A stretch of 64,000 nt of DNA from CAZROT01 sp964601895 (GTDB taxonomy: Bacteria > Pseudomonadota > Gammaproteobacteria > Enterobacterales > Enterobacteriaceae), in NCBI GenBank assembly GCA_964601895.1, contig CAZROT010000003.1:186001-250000 (forward strand), written 5' to 3'. Numbering within the stretch: the stretch's first letter is position 1; every line of letters starts with the position of its first letter. Positions 35,555-45,117 of this stretch are shown piece after piece. Under the pieces are notes generated by a model, which worked only from the letters and a program-made list of their open reading frames with translations, was not told the DNA's origin and ran no database searches. The position numbers and the translations under genes are program-made.

Positions 35555-37495
35555 TCATGAAGATTTTCTGACGCGTAAATACCACTCACACAACAGACGC
35601 ACCTGCTTACCGGTATAGCCTTTTTCCTTCATTCTATCGACAAAATCATCATGTTTTTTCTGTTCATCTGTCGAGGTTTTCGTATTGAACGAAATAACAG
35701 GCAATAATTCCTCAGTGTTTGAGAACATTTTTTTCTCAATAACGGTACGTAATTTCTCATAACTCGTCCATACCGGGTTATTACCATTATTATTTGCTCT
35801 TGCCCTCAGGACAAAATTGACAATTTCATTACGAAAATCTTTTGGATTACTGATACCGGCCGGCTTTTCAATTTTCTCCAGTTCTGCATTAAGCGCACTT
35901 CTATCAAATAACTGTCCGGTATCAGGATCACGGTATTCCTGATCCTGTATCCAAAAGTCAGCATAGATAACATAACGATCAAAAATATTCTGGCCATACT
36001 CCGAATAAGATTCCAGATAAGCGGTCTGAATTTCTTTACCAATAAATTCGGTATATTTAGGGATAAGATACCCTTTTAAATGACTCAGGTACTTTTCTGC
36101 CACATCCTGTGAAAATTGCTCCCGTTCTATTTGCTGCTCGAGCACATAAAACAAATGAACAGGATTAGCGGCAACTTCAATATGATCAAAATTGAATACG
36201 CGTGACAGGATCTTAAAAGCAAAGCGTGTAGATAAACCACTCATCCCTTCATCAACACCCGCATAATCCCGATATTCCTGATAAGATTTCGCTTTAGGAT
36301 CAGTATCCTTGAGACTTTCTCCATCATAAACACGCATTTTGGAATAAATGCTTGAATTTTCAGGATCTTTCATACGTGAAAGTACGGAAAAACGCGCCAG
36401 TGTCTCCAGAGTTCCTGGCGCGCAAGGTGCATGAGCCAGTTCGCTATGTTTTAACAGCTTATCGTAAATCTTAATTTCTTCAGAAATTCGCAGACAGTAA
36501 GGCACCTTGACGATATAAACGCGATCGAGGAATGCTTCATTATTTTTATTATTACGAAATTGTATCCATTCAGATTCGTTAGAATGTGCCAGAATGAAGC
36601 CATTAAAGGGCAATGCAGAAATACCTTCGGTGCCATTATAGGTACCTTCCTGAGTTGCAGTCAGCAAAGGATGCAACATCTTAATAGGCGCCTTAAACAT
36701 TTCCACAAATTCCATTACACCCTGATTAGCACGACAAAGCGCACCAGAGTAGCCGTAAGCATCTGGATCACTTTGTGCATAATGCTCCAGTTTGCGGATA
36801 TCCACTTTACCGACCAGTGCAGAAATATCCTGATTATTTTCATCCCCAGGCTCTGTTTTGGCAATCGCGATTTGCTCAAGGATGGAAGGCCAGGCTTTAA
36901 CAATGGTAAATTTGGTAATATCACCACCGAATTCACGTAATCTTTTGGCAGCCCAGGGAGACATAATACTACCGAGATAACGTGCAGGAATATTATATTC
37001 TTTTTCCAGAATCTCCGCGTCTTCCTGAGGATTGAATAAACAAAATGGATGATCATTCACCGGGCTACGTTCACCATTAGCGCTCAGCATATAAACGGGT
37101 ACACACTGCATTAATGATTTCAGGCGTTCAGCCAGTGATGATTTACCACCGCCGACCGGACCTAATAAATACAGAATCTGCTTTTTCTCTTCGAGGCCCT
37201 GGGTGGCATGTTTCAGGTAAGAGACAATCTGCTCTATAGCCTCTTCCATACCATAAAACTCTTCGAAAGCAGGGTAACGGGCAATAACACGATTTGAAAA
37301 AAGACGAGACAGGCGGGAGTCAAGTGCAGTATCAACCATCACAGGCTCACCAATTGCCATCAGCAATCGCTCTGCCGCACTGGCGTAAGCGCCACGATCG
37401 TGCTGACAGACTTTAAGAAATTCCTGTAAAGTAAGTTCTTCCTCTCTTGCCGCTTCATAACGTTTTTGATAGTGATCAAACAGGTTCATAATCAT
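35555..37495 (-). CDS. yeaG: PrkA-family serine kinase/AAA protein YeaG
   Basis: A PrkA-type protein with an AAA-like N-terminal domain (Walker A LLGPVGGGKSSLAE) and a C-terminal kinase-like domain. E. coli YeaG works with YeaH in adaptation to sustained nitrogen starvation. It is full length and highly conserved, including NGERSPVNDHPFCLFNPQ, NNKNNEAFLDRVYIVKVP and VRLLCEWYLRVRKSS. The first frame opens at 37501, but the GAAGGA site is five to six bases before the ATG at 37495, so that is used; the E. coli-like start MNLFDHY at 37489 is the alternative. No NtrC/sigma-54 promoter was recognised. Confidence 0.95.
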   Translation of the reverse strand: MIMNLFDHYQKRYEAAREEELTLQEFLKVCQHDRGAYASAAERLLMAIGEPVMVDTALDSRLSRLFSNRVIARYPAFEEFYGMEEAIEQIVSYLKHATQGLEEKKQILYLLGPVGGGKSSLAERLKSLMQCVPVYMLSANGERSPVNDHPFCLFNPQEDAEILEKEYNIPARYLGSIMSPWAAKRLREFGGDITKFTIVKAWPSILEQIAIAKTEPGDENNQDISALVGKVDIRKLEHYAQSDPDAYGYSGALCRANQGVMEFVEMFKAPIKMLHPLLTATQEGTYNGTEGISALPFNGFILAHSNESEWIQFRNNKNNEAFLDRVYIVKVPYCLRISEEIKIYDKLLKHSELAHAPCAPGTLETLARFSVLSRMKDPENSSIYSKMRVYDGESLKDTDPKAKSYQEYRDYAGVDEGMSGLSTRFAFKILSRVFNFDHIEVAANPVHLFYVLEQQIEREQFSQDVAEKYLSHLKGYLIPKYTEFIGKEIQTAYLESYSEYGQNIFDRYVIYADFWIQDQEYRDPDTGQLFDRSALNAELEKIEKPAGISNPKDFRNEIVNFVLRARANNNGNNPVWTSYEKLRTVIEKKMFSNTEELLPVISFNTKTSTDEQKKHDDFVDRMKEKGYTGKQVRLLCEWYLRVRKSS

Positions 37496-38205
37496 GCTCA
37501 TCCTTCGTTAATGGCACAAACAAAATCAAAGAAATCTGGCGATACTGATTATTGTGTGTTTCACCGGTAAGACCCAGGTGTCAATACCAGACTCAATAAC
37601 AATCATTATTCTCGATTGAACCGCATGTACTAACAGTATCCGCGAGTGCGTTAAGTTACCGCATTATTTCTTTTGTCTTTTAGTAACTTTTGCATCAAAC
37701 TCACTAACACTATAGCGAACCTTTTCAGATTCAGGCAATTTTAGTAAATGAAATAACAGCAGATGGGCCATACCAGTAATATCTAATAAACTAATTCAGC
37801 TTTTTTAACGAAACTAATCGTGCAACATACCTGCTAACCGCGTCATTACATCAATAAAAATAACTGTCATAATAACCCATTTAGTATTGTCCCGATCCAG
37901 CCTGATATTCATCACAAGTTAACGTTAATCGTTTTTAGTTTATCGCTAGTTCACGTGGTTTTGCATGTTCAAAATACGGCAATATGAGTTATACCCGTAT
38001 ATTCAATAAGCACTATTATCTGACATACCATTGTCAGACCAGGTTGATTTACTGGTATTGCTTTTTACACTCTTGCAAGAACTGCAATGATGAAAAGCAA
38101 ACCAGTAATAGATTATCAGAATTTCAGGAACATCAGGATAACGGAACACCCGCTCTATGAAAAAAGGCAATAGTAACGGGGGTATTTAATGGCCTGTCTC
38201 TAATA
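37496..38205. other. Long intergenic region upstream of yeaG
   Basis: About 700 bases without a gene. It contains a short perfect hairpin CTGACA-TACCAT-TGTCAG (38020-38037) and, nearby, a much larger inverted repeat listed separately at 38049-38108. Otherwise AT-rich, with no open frame of note. Confidence 0.6.
38049..38108. repeat. Long inverted repeat with nested hairpin
   Basis: TTACTGGTATTGCTTTT (38049-38065) pairs with AAAAGCAAACCAGTAA (38093-38108) over 16 bp with a single bulged A. The 27-base loop holds a second small stem, TTGCA paired with TGCAA. No T-run follows on either strand, so it is not a standard terminator. It lies about 100 bases downstream of the ABM-protein gene. Function unknown. 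Confidence 0.7.
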
Positions 38206-38637
38206 TTAAGGAGAAACTTTGACTGCCAGTACATCTGCCTTTTCAATGACAAGCGAATCTTTCTCAAATAATTCAGGCGCTTTGGCCATCAGAGCAGAGG
38301 CAATCGACCCAGCAAGATGTGCCTGACGGCTATCTTCATCAGGAAACGCATCAAAAATGCCAAATGTAGAAGGTCCGATTTTTAACGCAAACCAGATTTT
38401 AGTCCCTGCTTCTTTGTTCGCTGCCGGTAGAGCCCCTTTTAAAAAATTTTCCACCTCAGCTTCCTTGCCCTTTTGGGCCTGCATTTTGGCAATAACGGCA
38501 ACCTTCAGTGTCTTGTCTACAGCATTATGCTTATTTCCGGATACATTTTGATGGCTTTCTTTCGCGGCAACAGCGCTGAATGACAGCAGGCTCACAGCAC
38601 ACATAACAGCTAAAGTCTTCAACATTTTCATAAGCAT
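38206..38637 (-). CDS. Exported antibiotic-biosynthesis-monooxygenase (ABM) domain protein
   Basis: A 143-residue protein with a clear signal peptide (MLKTLAVMCAVSLLSFSAVAA) and an ABM-type ferredoxin-like domain (VAVIAKMQAQKGKEAEVENFL, then IWFALKIGPSTFGIFDAFPDEDSRQAHL). Members of this small dimeric fold include quinol monooxygenases such as YgiN and other cofactor-free enzymes. Export to the periplasm is less common for them. The exact substrate is unknown. The start at 38637 has further in-frame methionines at residues 3 and 5. It is a single gene flanked by long AT-rich gaps. Confidence 0.82.
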   Translation of the reverse strand: MLMKMLKTLAVMCAVSLLSFSAVAAKESHQNVSGNKHNAVDKTLKVAVIAKMQAQKGKEAEVENFLKGALPAANKEAGTKIWFALKIGPSTFGIFDAFPDEDSRQAHLAGSIASALMAKAPELFEKDSLVIEKADVLAVKVSP

Positions 38638-39171
38638 TTCCTGTAAAGTGAAATTATTTAATTTAAATAAAATTTAACTAGTTATATAAAATATATCAAA
38701 TTATATAATAGTTATCTGACTAAAATATCATTATTACCTACTTACTAGTTACCAGCGATTTCATTAGCCTGATACAGGCTACAGCGTTATTCTGTATGGT
38801 CGGAAAATAAAATACAACAGAAAACAGTAATACATTTTCAGATGGGCCCTGACAAATAACACTACCCTGCTGCATTCACAAAAAACCTGATCATGCCACC
38901 ACTACTACTTTAATAAAAACGCTGCATCAATGTTATTTGTTTTATAATCCAGCATAATTACCGAACGCTATCATTTTAATATTGATGTGAGCTTTTATGT
39001 GCTGCACAGGATCTTCATTTATTGCGACCAGTAATTTAGTATATATTTATTAATATACTGATTTTATTTTAATAAAAAAGTTAACATCAATAATAAATTT
39101 TTCATGAAAATACAACAATTCTAATGAAACTTTATACCAGCCACTTCATTATTATTTAAGAGAAATTAACG
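38638..39171. other. AT-rich intergenic region
   Basis: More than 500 bases, very AT-rich at both ends, without a recognisable gene. A 7-bp hairpin TAGCCTG-ATA-CAGGCTA lies at 38765-38781. It probably contains promoters for the divergent genes on both sides. Confidence 0.5.
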
Positions 39172-39591
39172 ATGATCGGACAAATGACTATAATGGCAGG
39201 TCTGGCAATTATTTTGCTGCTGGGCGTGCTTCATCTTGTGCATACATTTTTTACAGATAAATTCCATCCACGTGATGCCGGGTTACTGAAAGCGTTACAA
39301 ACTGCTTCGCCTGTTATTTCGCCTGAAACAACGCTATGGAAAAGTATCATCGGCTTCAATGCCAGTCATAGCATCGGATTTATTATGTTTGGATTAATCT
39401 ATGGATGGCTCACCCTGAACCATATGGAATTACTTTTGCATTCCTTATTCCTTTCATTACTTGGATTATGCGTGTTATTGAGTTATATGACTCTGGCAAA
39501 AATATTCTGGTTTAACGTTCCCTTTATTGGCATTACACTGGCAACATTACTTTACGTAGCGGGCATGATGCTAAGCTACAGTCAACTTTAG
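39172..39591 (+). CDS. Small four-helix membrane protein, LIC_13387-like
   Basis: A 139-residue hydrophobic protein with about four transmembrane segments (MAGLAIILLLGVLHLVHTFF, GFIMFGLIYGWLTL, LLLHSLFLSLLGLCVLLSYM, GITLATLLYVAGMML). It resembles a family of uncharacterised small membrane proteins known by the Leptospira name LIC_13387; this match is from memory and moderate. No catalytic residues can be pointed to. An AGAGAAATTAACG stretch before the ATG at 39172 gives a weak ribosome-binding site; a second methionine five codons in is an alternative. Confidence 0.65.
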   Translation: MIGQMTIMAGLAIILLLGVLHLVHTFFTDKFHPRDAGLLKALQTASPVISPETTLWKSIIGFNASHSIGFIMFGLIYGWLTLNHMELLLHSLFLSLLGLCVLLSYMTLAKIFWFNVPFIGITLATLLYVAGMMLSYSQL

Positions 39592-39682
39592 GGTATGGCA
39601 GCACCAGCCAGCGTGGCGACTTAATTGGTAAGTTCGCAGGGATAGAGTATGATATATCTGCTTTACATGCATAACGACAGCG

Positions 39683-40864
39683 TTATAAGTGCAGCTTATT
39701 CCACCAGTTGATTATGAAAAATGCCAGCCCTCCTGCAATCAATCCCCAAAATGCTGCACCTATACCAAATAATGACACCCCAGACGCAGTCACCAGAAAA
39801 GTAATCAGTGCAGCCTCACGCTGGCTGTCCATAGACATGGCTGTTGTCAGGTTGCTGGCAATAGTGCCAAACAATGCCAGACCTGCAATCGCCAGAACTA
39901 ACTCTCGTGGAAAAACAGCGAACAGAACAGTGACGGCGGCACCACAAATACCCACAAGTAAATAAAATGCCCCTGCAGCAACGGCAGCCCAATAGCGTTT
40001 TGCCGGATCGCCATGTGCTTCTTTGCCCATACAGATTGCAGCCGTAATAGCAGCCAGATTCAATGAAAAGCAGCCAAATGGTGCCAGCAACAGCATGGTT
40101 AATCCGGTCCAGGAAATTAACGACGAAACAGGAGCGTCATATCCAGAGGCCTTGATGACGGCAACTCCAGGGGCATTTTGCGATACCATCGTAACAATAA
40201 ATAAAGGAATACCTACGCCAATAATAGCTGCCCACGAAAAACTGGGCATGGTGAATACCGGTTTAGCCAGAGAAAAATGGAAGGTATCAAAATTCAACAG
40301 ACCCTGCCTTGCAGCCAGCATTATCCCGATTAACAGCACCACAATGATAGCATAACGCGGGATCCAGCATTTAAGGATAAGCCAGGCAACAAACATGGTA
40401 AACACCATGACGAACTGTGACTGCATGGCAATAAAGACATTCATACCAAAATCAGTCACGATACCTGCCAGCATAGCGGCTGCAAGCGATAAGGGGATCC
40501 TGTCTATTGCACGCTCAAACCAGCCAGTAATACCGCATAAGATGATAAGCGCTGCAGTAAACACAAAGGCACCAATTGCTTCAGACATTGAGATACCTGA
40601 CAGGCTGGTTATCAACAATGCCGCACCTGGAGTAGACCAGGCAGTCACAATAGGCATACGGTAACGCAGCGACAATCCGATACAGGTCAATCCCATACCA
40701 ATACCCAGTGCAAATATCCATGAATTGGCTTGCTGTGGGGTAGCACCTGCAGTGGATGCAGCCTGCAGGACAATCACGGCAGAACTTGTCATGCCTACAA
40801 GTACCGTTATAAAACCAGCTGCGACGCTGGACCAGGAAAAATTTTTCATTGCACGCATCATCAT
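39683..40864 (-). CDS. BenE-family transporter, YdcO-like
   Basis: An inner-membrane transporter of the benzoate:H+ symporter (BenE) family, 393 residues and about twelve hydrophobic segments. It aligns with E. coli YdcO: TAWSTPGAALLITSL, IPLSLAAAMLAGIV, LFIVTMVSQNAPGVAVIKASGYDAPVS and the C-terminal VTASGVSLFGIGAAFWGLIAGG. The family signature NAPG is present. The natural substrate of YdcO-like members is not established, so benzoate transport should not be assumed. It is a monocistronic gene between long gaps; ATGs at 40864-40849 leave the exact start open. Confidence 0.92.
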   Translation of the reverse strand: MMMRAMKNFSWSSVAAGFITVLVGMTSSAVIVLQAASTAGATPQQANSWIFALGIGMGLTCIGLSLRYRMPIVTAWSTPGAALLITSLSGISMSEAIGAFVFTAALIILCGITGWFERAIDRIPLSLAAAMLAGIVTDFGMNVFIAMQSQFVMVFTMFVAWLILKCWIPRYAIIVVLLIGIMLAARQGLLNFDTFHFSLAKPVFTMPSFSWAAIIGVGIPLFIVTMVSQNAPGVAVIKASGYDAPVSSLISWTGLTMLLLAPFGCFSLNLAAITAAICMGKEAHGDPAKRYWAAVAAGAFYLLVGICGAAVTVLFAVFPRELVLAIAGLALFGTIASNLTTAMSMDSQREAALITFLVTASGVSLFGIGAAFWGLIAGGLAFFIINWWNKLHL

Positions 40865-40979
40865 TAATTACGCAACTAATATCTGGTATAATGGAATTAA
40901 GTTTGAGTTATAAAGTTCTAAAGAAAAACTCCCACCCGGTAATCTCAGGTATTAACGATAACAGAGTCAGGAGGAAAGA

Positions 40980-41018
40980 ATGGCTACCCAGGAACAGACG
41001 AATCTGGCCAACTATTAA
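40980..41018 (+). CDS. Twelve-codon reading frame with a perfect ribosome-binding site
   Basis: An AGGAGG site lies five bases before ATG 40980, and the frame MATQEQTNLANY ends in TAA. A 6-bp inverted repeat TTAAGT-ATTA-ACTTAA follows at once. A site this good before so short a frame suggests a leader peptide or the start of a lost gene. The position is just where smrB lies (divergent) in E. coli, though the sequence does not match SmrB. Function unknown. Confidence 0.35.
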   Translation: MATQEQTNLANY

Positions 41019-41416
41019 GTATTAACTTAATACAAATTCATTACAATGTACTCTTACATTCTTTACTATGCCAGAGTTAATGAGCGCATTTCATATTCCA
41101 CCCCGCTGACTGCTCTATCATAGTAAAACAAGGTTCATGATTTATCCTGCAGGGATGGAAAAATAAAGGTATTCAGTTACACTACCAATAAGCTATGAAC
41201 AGGCGATATGCTGCATACCACTGATAGCAAGAAAACTTCTCAACAATATGCCGCTGATTATTTTTTAAAATAATGTCTGCCTGACACACAAACATAATAA
41301 CAGTGCTAAAATCCCTGCTGTGAAAATTCACGCAACGCATGCTGACCATCATCAGTCTGCTTTAAGCTTATCTGTCTCAGGAAAATAACATTACCAAATA
41401 GCATCTTAAAATTAAC
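41019..41416. other. Intergenic region upstream of prmB
   Basis: No gene was recognised on either strand. The smrB gene that is divergent from prmB in E. coli is absent; no SmrB-like protein fragment was noticed. Confidence 0.45.
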
Positions 41417-42370
41417 ATGGAGAATAAATTGCATCCCATTTCAGAAGAAGAAGCAGTAAGTGAATTACGCACTATTGCCGATCTCTTACGCTGGACAGTC
41501 AGTCGCTTTAATACTGCCAGTATCTATTACGGACATGGCACTGATAATCCCTGGGATGAAGCGATAAGCCTGGTGCTACCCAGTATTTTTTTGCCTCTGG
41601 ACCTACCGCAGGACATGTGGTCCGCGCGTCTGACGCAAAGTGAACGCAGACAGATTGTTGAGCGAGTAAGCCGCAGAATTAACGAATGCATTCCTGTCGC
41701 TTATCTCACCAACAAAGCCTGGTTCTGTAATCAGGAATTTTATGTTGATGAACGGGTCTTGATACCGCGTTCACCGATTGGCGAACTTATTACCGGCTGT
41801 TTTACCGGGTTACTCTCACACACACCACATCATATTCTGGATATGTGCACGGGTAGTGGTTGTATTGCCATTGCCTGTGCTTATGCATTCCCTGATGCAC
41901 AAGTCGATGCAGTCGACATCGGTGATGATGTCCTCGCTGTCACCGAATATAACATTCAACAACACCACCTTGAACAGCAGGTAACACCGATACGCTCTGA
42001 TCTATTCAGTTCCCTGCCTGCAATCAGATATGATTTAATCGTGACCAATCCACCTTATGTTGATGCCTCAGATATGGAAGATCTGCCGCGTGAATACCAT
42101 TTCGAACCCAGACTTGGGCTGGCAGCAGGCGATGATGGTCTTGATGTTATTCGCCGTATTCTGGCGACCGCAGCAGATTTTATGACAGAGGATGCTGTGC
42201 TGATTTGTGAGGCAGGCAACAGCATAGTGCATTTAATTGAGCAATACCCCGACATTCCATTCACCCTGCTGCCTTTAGAAAAAGGAGGACAGGGCGTCTT
42301 CATGTTAACCCGACAACAATTACAGGACTGTGCACATTGTTTTACAGAAAATGCAAACAAATCACAGTGA
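41417..42370 (+). CDS. prmB: Ribosomal protein uL3 glutamine methyltransferase PrmB
   Basis: A SAM-dependent N5-glutamine methyltransferase that modifies ribosomal protein L3 during ribosome assembly. The N-terminal helical domain (LRTIADLLRWTVSRFNTASIYYGHGTDNPWDEA) is followed by the catalytic domain with DMCTGSGCIAIACAYAF and the NPPYVDASDME motif, whose NPPY binds the target glutamine. It has 317 residues. It reads toward aroC, with 210 bases between them. Confidence 0.96.
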   Translation: MENKLHPISEEEAVSELRTIADLLRWTVSRFNTASIYYGHGTDNPWDEAISLVLPSIFLPLDLPQDMWSARLTQSERRQIVERVSRRINECIPVAYLTNKAWFCNQEFYVDERVLIPRSPIGELITGCFTGLLSHTPHHILDMCTGSGCIAIACAYAFPDAQVDAVDIGDDVLAVTEYNIQQHHLEQQVTPIRSDLFSSLPAIRYDLIVTNPPYVDASDMEDLPREYHFEPRLGLAAGDDGLDVIRRILATAADFMTEDAVLICEAGNSIVHLIEQYPDIPFTLLPLEKGGQGVFMLTRQQLQDCAHCFTENANKSQ

Positions 42371-42580
42371 GCGCTGTCTGTTAAGGCAGCCAGCCGCAGA
42401 TGGCTATTACAGACACCACTCCTCTTTGGAAACCGGCTGCAGAAAAGTAGTGCGCAGAGTAACGTAACCCGAAGCCTTGGTTTACATGCAGTACATGAAG
42501 ATTCAAGTATAAGACAACGCACTGATGCTCTCGCAGTAGCGTTTCGCAAGAGTACGGGTAAATAATATTAAGGGGCAATA

Positions 42581-43669
42581 ATGGCGGGCAGCAGCATTGG
42601 ACAATTTTTCCGCGTTACCACCTGCGGTGAATCTCACGGTGTGGCTTTGGGATGCATTCTGGATGGAGTGCCGCCGGGAATTTCCCTGACAGAAGCGGAC
42701 TTACAACGGGATCTCGACAGGCGGCGCCCGGGTATGTCCCAGTACACTACGCAACGACGTGAAGCCGATGTGGTACGTATCCTCTCGGGAGTATTTCAGG
42801 GTGTAACTACCGGTACCAGTATGGGCCTGACTATTGAAAATACCGATCAACGTCCACAGGATTACCACCATATCAAAGATATTTTTCGCCCCGGGCATGC
42901 CGACTACACCTATGAACAAAAGTATGCCATACGTGACTGGCGTGGTGGCGGGCGCGCTTCTGCACGAGAAACCGCAATGCGTGTGGCAGCAGGCGCTGTT
43001 GCCAGACAGTACTTAAAACAGGAAAACAACATCATCATACGCGGCTGCCTGACAAAAATGGGCCCTGTTGACTGTGCACTGCAGGACTGGAGCCTGGTTG
43101 AGCAGAATGCCTTTTTCTGCGCGGATGCCGGACAGCTCGCAGCCCTGGACAATCTGTTACGCACATTAAAAAAAACCGGCGATTCTATCGGCGCACAGGT
43201 CACCGTGATTGCAGAAAATGTACCGCCCGGGCTCGGCGAGCCTGTCTTTGATCGCCTGGATGCCTGCCTCGCGCATGCACTGATGAGTATCAACGCCGTC
43301 AAAGGGGTAGAAATAGGCGATGGTTTCGATGTCGTCACTCAGCATGGCAGTGAAAACCGTGATGAAATGACCGCACAGGGATTTAACAGCAATCATGCCG
43401 GGGGTATTCTGGGCGGTATCAGCAGTGGTCAGACCATAATCGCACATCTGGCGCTGAAACCAGCTTCAAGCATCAAAATACCAGGCCAGACCATCAACTA
43501 CCGCGGAGAAACCGTAGACGTGACTATTCCCGGTCGCCATGATCCCTGTCCTGGCATTCGTGCAGTCCCCATTGCTGAAGCAATGATGGCGATTGTTTTA
43601 ATGGACCACCTGTTACGTCAGCGTGCACAATGTGGCCAGCGCATTTCTTCTGTCCCGCGTCTTTCATGA
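42581..43669 (+). CDS. aroC: Chorismate synthase
   Basis: The last enzyme of the shikimate pathway, making chorismate from EPSP with reduced FMN. Signatures seen: FRVTTCGESHGVALG (first), DWRGGGRASARETAMRVAAGA (second) and GIRAVPIAEAMMAIVLMDHLL. The protein has 362 residues with no defects. A strong AAGGGG site lies before the ATG. Its stop overlaps the mepA start (ATGA), so the two are coupled. Confidence 0.98.
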   Translation: MAGSSIGQFFRVTTCGESHGVALGCILDGVPPGISLTEADLQRDLDRRRPGMSQYTTQRREADVVRILSGVFQGVTTGTSMGLTIENTDQRPQDYHHIKDIFRPGHADYTYEQKYAIRDWRGGGRASARETAMRVAAGAVARQYLKQENNIIIRGCLTKMGPVDCALQDWSLVEQNAFFCADAGQLAALDNLLRTLKKTGDSIGAQVTVIAENVPPGLGEPVFDRLDACLAHALMSINAVKGVEIGDGFDVVTQHGSENRDEMTAQGFNSNHAGGILGGISSGQTIIAHLALKPASSIKIPGQTINYRGETVDVTIPGRHDPCPGIRAVPIAEAMMAIVLMDHLLRQRAQCGQRISSVPRLS

Positions 43670-44499
43670 AAAAATGGTTTATCGGTGTTATCGCCTTGGT
43701 GTGCGCCTCTGCTGCTATTAGCGCCACACCAACGCCCTGGCAACAGATTACACATCCGATAGCCGGCACTGCAAAGGCTATTGGCAGTTTCACTAACGGC
43801 TGTGTCATCGGTGCCGCAGCACTGCCGCAGCAATCACCACATTACCAGGTCATGCGCCCTGACAGGCAGCGTTATTTCGGTCACCCGGATTTGCTGGCTT
43901 TTATTCATCAACTGGCCAGACAGGTATATCAGCGTCATCAGAGTATGCTGTTAATTGGTGATATGGCAATGCCTGCAGGAGGGAGGTTCGGCCATGGACA
44001 CACCAGCCATCAGTCCGGGCTGGATGTAGATATCTGGCTACAGCTACCCCGCACCCCCTGGAGTCTGCAGCAGCTGTTAACACCACAACCCCTGGATCTG
44101 GTAATGAACAACGGCAGGCAGGTGAAAACACAGTTATGGCAACCACAACTGGTGGACCTTATCAGACTGGCAGCAAAAAACGAGCGTGTGACACGTATTT
44201 TTGTTCATGCTGCGATAAAAAAACAACTCTGCCATGATGCCGGCACTGACCGCCACTGGCTGCGTAAAATTCGCCCATGGTTTGGTCATCGCGCACATAT
44301 GCACATACGCCTGCGCTGCCCGGAAACGAGTCTGGAATGTGTTGATCAGGAAGCACCACCTCCCGGTGACGGCTGTGATACTGAGCTTGAAAGCTGGCTG
44401 GTAACACGTCCGCCTGATTCTGCTCCACAGGAAACGGCGCTGCCCCCTTTACCTGTTTCCTGTCAGGCTCTGCTGGACAGCCATTTCCCTGTAAAATAA
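43666..44499 (+). CDS. mepA: Penicillin-insensitive murein endopeptidase MepA
   Basis: A periplasmic LAS-family zinc endopeptidase that cuts D-Ala-meso-DAP crosslinks in peptidoglycan. A signal peptide (MKKWFIGVIALVCASAAISA) is followed by zinc-binding blocks: GRFGHGHTSHQSGLDVDIW and, later, HRAHMHIRLRCP. Six cysteines occur in the mature part, in line with the E. coli disulfides. The ATG at 43666 overlaps the aroC stop; an upstream in-frame start would lie inside aroC. It is 277 residues long. Confidence 0.95.
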   Translation: MKKWFIGVIALVCASAAISATPTPWQQITHPIAGTAKAIGSFTNGCVIGAAALPQQSPHYQVMRPDRQRYFGHPDLLAFIHQLARQVYQRHQSMLLIGDMAMPAGGRFGHGHTSHQSGLDVDIWLQLPRTPWSLQQLLTPQPLDLVMNNGRQVKTQLWQPQLVDLIRLAAKNERVTRIFVHAAIKKQLCHDAGTDRHWLRKIRPWFGHRAHMHIRLRCPETSLECVDQEAPPPGDGCDTELESWLVTRPPDSAPQETALPPLPVSCQALLDSHFPVK

Positions 44500-44502
44500 T
44501 CT

Positions 44503-45048
44503 ATGCTAAAAAAAACACCACATCATCATTATCAGCATCTCATCGAGATTTTTGAACAATGCTTTTATCATCAATATAATACCCGCCTGGTAAAAGGCCG
44601 CCACGAACCTTTGTATTTGCCGGCCAGCGCACAGATAGCCTGGCATCAGGTCATTTTCGCTCACGGGTTTTATGCCAGTGCCCTGCATGAAACCGCTCAC
44701 TGGTGCCTTGCAGGAACGGTCAGACGCGAGCAGGTGGATTATGGTTACTGGTACTGCCCTGACGGCAGAGATGCGGATATGCAGCATCAGTTCGAACAGG
44801 TCGAAATAAAACCACAGGCTATCGAATGGCTGTTTTCAGCTGCAGCGGGATTTTCGTTTCAGGTCAGCTGCGATAATGTCAGTGGCAGCTGCCAGCCGGA
44901 CAGGGTGGCTTTCCAGCACAAGGTCTATCAGCAGGTACTGGTTTACCTGCAGCAGGGATTACCTTCACGAGCACAGCAATTTACCGAGGCACTGCAGCTG
45001 TTTTATCATACGCCAGCCTTAAAGGCGGGAGAATTTCTCTGGCCATAA
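44503..45048 (+). CDS. epmC: Elongation factor P hydroxylase EpmC
   Basis: EpmC (YfcM) hydroxylates the beta-lysylated lysine of elongation factor P. The family core FAHGFYASALHETAHWCLAG has an HExxH-like metal site, followed by YWYCPDGRDADMQHQFEQVE and SCDNVSG. It has 181 residues and starts three bases after mepA ends. EpmA and EpmB, which add the lysine first, are not in the window. The yfcA gene that lies between mepA and epmC in E. coli is absent. Confidence 0.94.
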   Translation: MLKKTPHHHYQHLIEIFEQCFYHQYNTRLVKGRHEPLYLPASAQIAWHQVIFAHGFYASALHETAHWCLAGTVRREQVDYGYWYCPDGRDADMQHQFEQVEIKPQAIEWLFSAAAGFSFQVSCDNVSGSCQPDRVAFQHKVYQQVLVYLQQGLPSRAQQFTEALQLFYHTPALKAGEFLWP

Positions 45049-45076
45049 ACAAAAATGGCAGCGACGGAGTTAACTT

Positions 45077-45100
45077 AAAAACAGGCCAGATTTCTCTGGC
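45077..45100 (-). terminator. Rho-independent terminator of the lipase-like gene
   Basis: On the minus strand the stem GCCAGA pairs with TCTGGC around a GAAA tetraloop (45085-45100) and is followed by CTGTTTTT. It lies about 18 bases after the stop of the gene on the minus strand. This is a typical intrinsic terminator and may also insulate epmC from antisense reading. Confidence 0.75.
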
Positions 45101-45117
45101 ACCGGTAAGAGAAGTCT

